NCBI GenBank assembly: GCA_025642065.1
Contig: JAODUP010000440.1
Span: 218,501-282,500 of the forward strand
Origin: Paralvinella palmiformis
Lineage: Eukaryota; Annelida; Polychaeta; Terebellida; Alvinellidae
Length of the DNA stretch: 64,000 bases
Direction: 5' to 3'
Notes under the pieces: generated by a model
The model's database searches: none
What the model saw: only the letters and a program-made list of their open reading frames with translations
Told to the model about the DNA's origin: nothing
Position numbers and translations under genes: made by a program
Shown: positions 61,560-64,000 of the stretch, in pieces
Layout of the letters: each line of letters starts with the position of its first letter
Numbering within the stretch: the stretch's first letter is position 1

Positions 61560-61920
61560 CATATGACTCCAATTCCTCAAAATCTACATTGGCTACCTGT
61601 TAGATAGTATATTCATTTCAAGATTTTACAAAAACTTACAAATCTGAATAACTGTGTGAACTAGTTTCCATTAGAAAGTCATCTCCAAAATGTCAGGTTA
61701 TCCAGTCAGAAACTACTGTAGGTGACTGTGTCTCAGCTCAAATCATATGGTGATTCTGCGTTTAGTATTGCAGTCCCCACTTTGTGGAATAGGTTACTGG
61801 CGGATATTAGAAATGCGCCGTCTCTTGAACATATTCAATCTGTTCTGAGAACACACCTGTTCACGATTGCTTTCACAGATAACCACCACCTGAGTAAGCT
61901 AGGCGAGCAATTATAGTAAT
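61560..61920 (+). pseudogene. Decayed non-LTR retrotransposon, reverse-transcriptase C-terminus
   Basis: In one frame 61569-61600 reads PQNLHWLPVR, the LHWLPV motif found near the end of many LINE ORF2 proteins, then a stop. A second open piece, 61722-61916, reads QLKSYGDSAFSIAVPTLWNR and LLADIRNAPSLEHIQSVLRT, then HLFTIAF. This is the typical GDRAFSVAAPxLWNSLP ... IRxSPSLExFKxxLKTHLF ending of CR1/L2/Jockey-type elements. Stops and a frame break between the two mark it as dead. Confidence 0.85.
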
Positions 61921-62448
61921 TTAATTTAAAGCAAGCCCTGTATCATTAAGTGGCCACACCATAGAATGTGGTGCTGACTTAATGCTGGATTGCAGTGACT
62001 TTACAGTATCCGATTCACACCGCATTAACTAGCCACAACCCTGACACACATATCGAGAGCTCTCGTCTCAGTTTATGTAATTGAATCTCCTAATGTAAAC
62101 GGTCACCAAATAACGCCCAAACTTCCTTTATGTTACACTTTATTTGCAGTCTCAAAGACAATTCTCTGAAACTTGTCTTGTCTTGTTATGTTAAGGAGTA
62201 TTAATACCCAGGCCGTCGCTATAGGTCACGGCCTCTTATACGGGGTTTGTTACTTTAATTCAGGGTTTACTGCAGGCCATAGGGTTGTCTGCTGATGAGG
62301 GGGTAAATGGTCTTGTGGATAATGGCTGATCGTCTTAATATATACTTTACTTTCTCTTCTACGGGGGAGGAAATGATGAACCGGGATACTTTCTGTATAC
62401 TATTTAGGCGTATATTCGGTATTCCAGGGCATTCGATCAGCTATTGTC

Positions 62449-62751
62449 GAGCCGTGATAGCGCAGTTAGTTAGAGCGTAGGACGCGGATTCGAGACTCCG
62501 TGAGCTGCAATGCTGTCATGTGGTGACTGGTTCACTCATCCATAAAAACGAGTACCTGACAGGACGCGATGACTATGTGTTTGAGTAACGCTTTGCGCCT
62601 ATAATGGCAGCATGCGTTGTATACTCCATTGGGAATTGAGATAGGTGCTGGGTGGAAACAGCTCTGAGTCAGGGATATCAATATTGTAAATAATATTGTA
62701 AAGCGCCTTAGAGCAGCTTCTAGCTGAATAGGGCGCTATATAAATACAACA

Positions 62752-62793
<42 letters not shown>
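62449..62793 (+). mobile_element. tRNA-derived SINE with (ATT)n tail
   Basis: The head GAGCCGTGATAGCGCAGTTA carries an A-box (AGCGCAGTTAGTTAGAGC) and GATTCGAGACTCCG a B-box. The body is TGTCATGTGGTGACTGGTTC. The 3' part is TTGTAAAGCGCCTTAGAGC, GAATAGGGCGCTATATAAAT, then an ATT repeat of about 40 bp. A minus-strand relative lies at 14764-15026. The GCGCTATATAAAT-type tail is a widespread SINE/LINE 3' end. Confidence 0.85.
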
Positions 62794-62794
<1 letters not shown>

Positions 62795-62929
62795 GGATTG
62801 GATCAAAACAGTTTTGACATATATTGAAAACGGTGTGTCTATCTGAAATCTTGAAACTCCTGGAATACGAGTGACATCTGAAGAGTGGGAGTTGGGTATC
62901 TATAAAACTATTTCGACTTTGTCCCAGAT

Positions 62930-63480
62930 TTGATGGGCTGTTTATGGGTACGTCGAAGGGGTGTGTTTCTGGAGGATGAGGAGTGCAGCCATGGAGTTAG
63001 TGTACATGATTATCCTCTGGTGGAGAGTTTGATGGGTTCTGCACCAATGGAGTGTCTCGAGTAGGGCAGTCATTCCAGTTAAGGTGATGGGAGTGAACTC
63101 AGGGATTCTTCCTGAGATGGACGTTTCTACAGAAGATTACGCGGCCCAAACGGTGTTGCCAGTACCATGCTGCCTACCGTCAGCGTACCAAACTATATAA
63201 TGTGTGTTAGAAAGGTTTCTGATTCTGGAGTTCTCGGAGTTCGCGAAGGTCAACGCCGCAATCGGGTCATCGTTCATAGAGTGGTCTCGGGAGACAAGAA
63301 CCTCGAATGGGTGGATTAACCACGGAGATTTGGATCAGATGAGAGGTGGGAGGATGAGTGGAAATTAGAAATGTTTTTGGATTGACGCTGCCTTGAGGGT
63401 CCAATTGGCTGGTGGAAACACTCTGAGATCCTTCTGGAAACTATCCTGATCAAGTTCGATGATGGATGTGGATGTGGACT
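62930..63480 (-). pseudogene. Decayed non-LTR retrotransposon, RNase H region (minus)
   Basis: On the minus strand, around 63190-63130, the translation reads TVWYADGRQHGTGNTVW and further on (about 63020-62960) IIMYTNSMAALLILQKHT. These resemble the IxYTDGSKxxxG and VxIYTDSMAALxALQ motifs of the RNase H domain of I/R1/Jockey-group LINEs. Upstream (63480-63370) a frame reads LDQDSFQKDLRVFPPANW. Several in-frame stops and the Asp-to-Asn change in YTNSM show it is inactive. Confidence 0.6.
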
Positions 63481-63544
63481 GTGGTCTTGTGGCGACTCTG
63501 ATTGTGTAGTTGATAGTAGTTGATAGTAGTTGATAGTAGTTTTT

Positions 63545-63790
63545 TACGTGCTTCCGATTTTTGTACGTAGCCTGCATGTAGCCGCTTTCCTGTGGGCGTG
63601 ACATATTTGTCGCCAACGAAAAGCGAATTAGCTGGTTCCCACAGGCTGATGAGTAGACCAGACACATGCTTAGGTATACGCACACATTTATCAATATGTG
63701 GAGGTATGGAACATTTTATTTTTAGATTAATGTATGTATAGTTGTATTTAGATTTATGGAGGTAGGTTTCGAAGGATGTTTAGATATGTT
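63545..63790 (-). repeat. Unclassified dispersed repeat, copy 3 (minus)
   Basis: On the minus strand it shares CCACATATTGATAAATGTG, TGTCTGGTCTACTCATCAGC, GGCGACAAATATGTCACGCC and GGCTACATGCAGGCTACGTA with the other copies. Its frame encodes GLLISLWEPANSLFVGDKYV then TPTGKRLHAGYVQKSEARK. A motif found before copy 2 (CCAGATTCCTTATTACACCA at about 56850) occurs after this copy (63868), so the flanks are permuted. Confidence 0.7.
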
Positions 63791-64000
63791 GATGCTCTGT
63801 GCCTGTTGCCTCTTACTATGTACCCTAAAACGCACATTGCCCGTGCCAGATATCTTATCTATATCCATCCAGATTCCGTATTACACCAATGTAAGAAAGT
63901 TATGTCGTTGTTACAACATGTTTGAGTTTATTAGCTTTGTTATGTATAATGTAGAATCTATATTGTTGTCCTCTTATGTGGTCTGGCGAAACGACCTATT

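Overview
This is animal nuclear DNA: AT-rich, with GT-AG introns, dense microsatellites, tRNA-derived SINEs, MITEs and decayed LINE pieces. The gene content and repeat style suggest an invertebrate, probably a lophotrochozoan such as a mollusc. That placement is inference, because nothing here fixes the species.

About 70% of the window (2649 to about 49700, + strand) is one gene, an ASK-family MAP3K orthologous to human MAP3K5/MAP3K15. I traced 35 exons by splice sites, reading phase and family similarity. In order they encode a thioredoxin-binding/Trx-fold N-terminus, the TPR-like and PH-like central regulatory region, the Ser/Thr kinase domain (15376-20276), a Pro/Ser/Lys-rich linker with a 14-3-3-type motif (RSISVP), a helical region, a coiled coil, and a C-terminal SAM-like domain ending at a stop at 47545-47547. 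Phases agree at every junction. The coding sum is one base short of a multiple of three because exon 2 carries an apparent 1-bp deletion. With that allowed for, the product is about 1304 residues, or 1316 with a 12-codon microexon. This fits the family (human ASK1 is about 1370 residues).

The most interesting part is the linker just after the kinase domain. Besides the constitutive exons there are three extra stretches with splice sites and matching phase: 21259-21330 (24 codons), 23744-23806 (21 codons) and 27146-27181 (12 codons). The microexon at 27146 would fall inside the 14-3-3 motif and replace its proline, so splicing could switch 14-3-3 regulation of the kinase.

Downstream, 55746-56815 is a compact three-exon gene for a secreted 243-residue protein with a PAN/apple-like half and an F5/8-type-C (fucolectin-like) half.

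The rest is repetitive or unrecognised. It includes tandem duplications near the left edge, a TTAA-flanked MITE (3144-3597), a long hairpin (4705-4815), at least three recurring MITE families inside introns, several SINE copies, a four-copy 123-bp satellite (52537-53028), a three-copy repeat family of unknown type (53.2, 57.2 and 63.6 kb), and LINE fragments near the right end (reverse-transcriptase C-terminus at 61.56-61.92 kb, RNase H at 62.93-63.48 kb).
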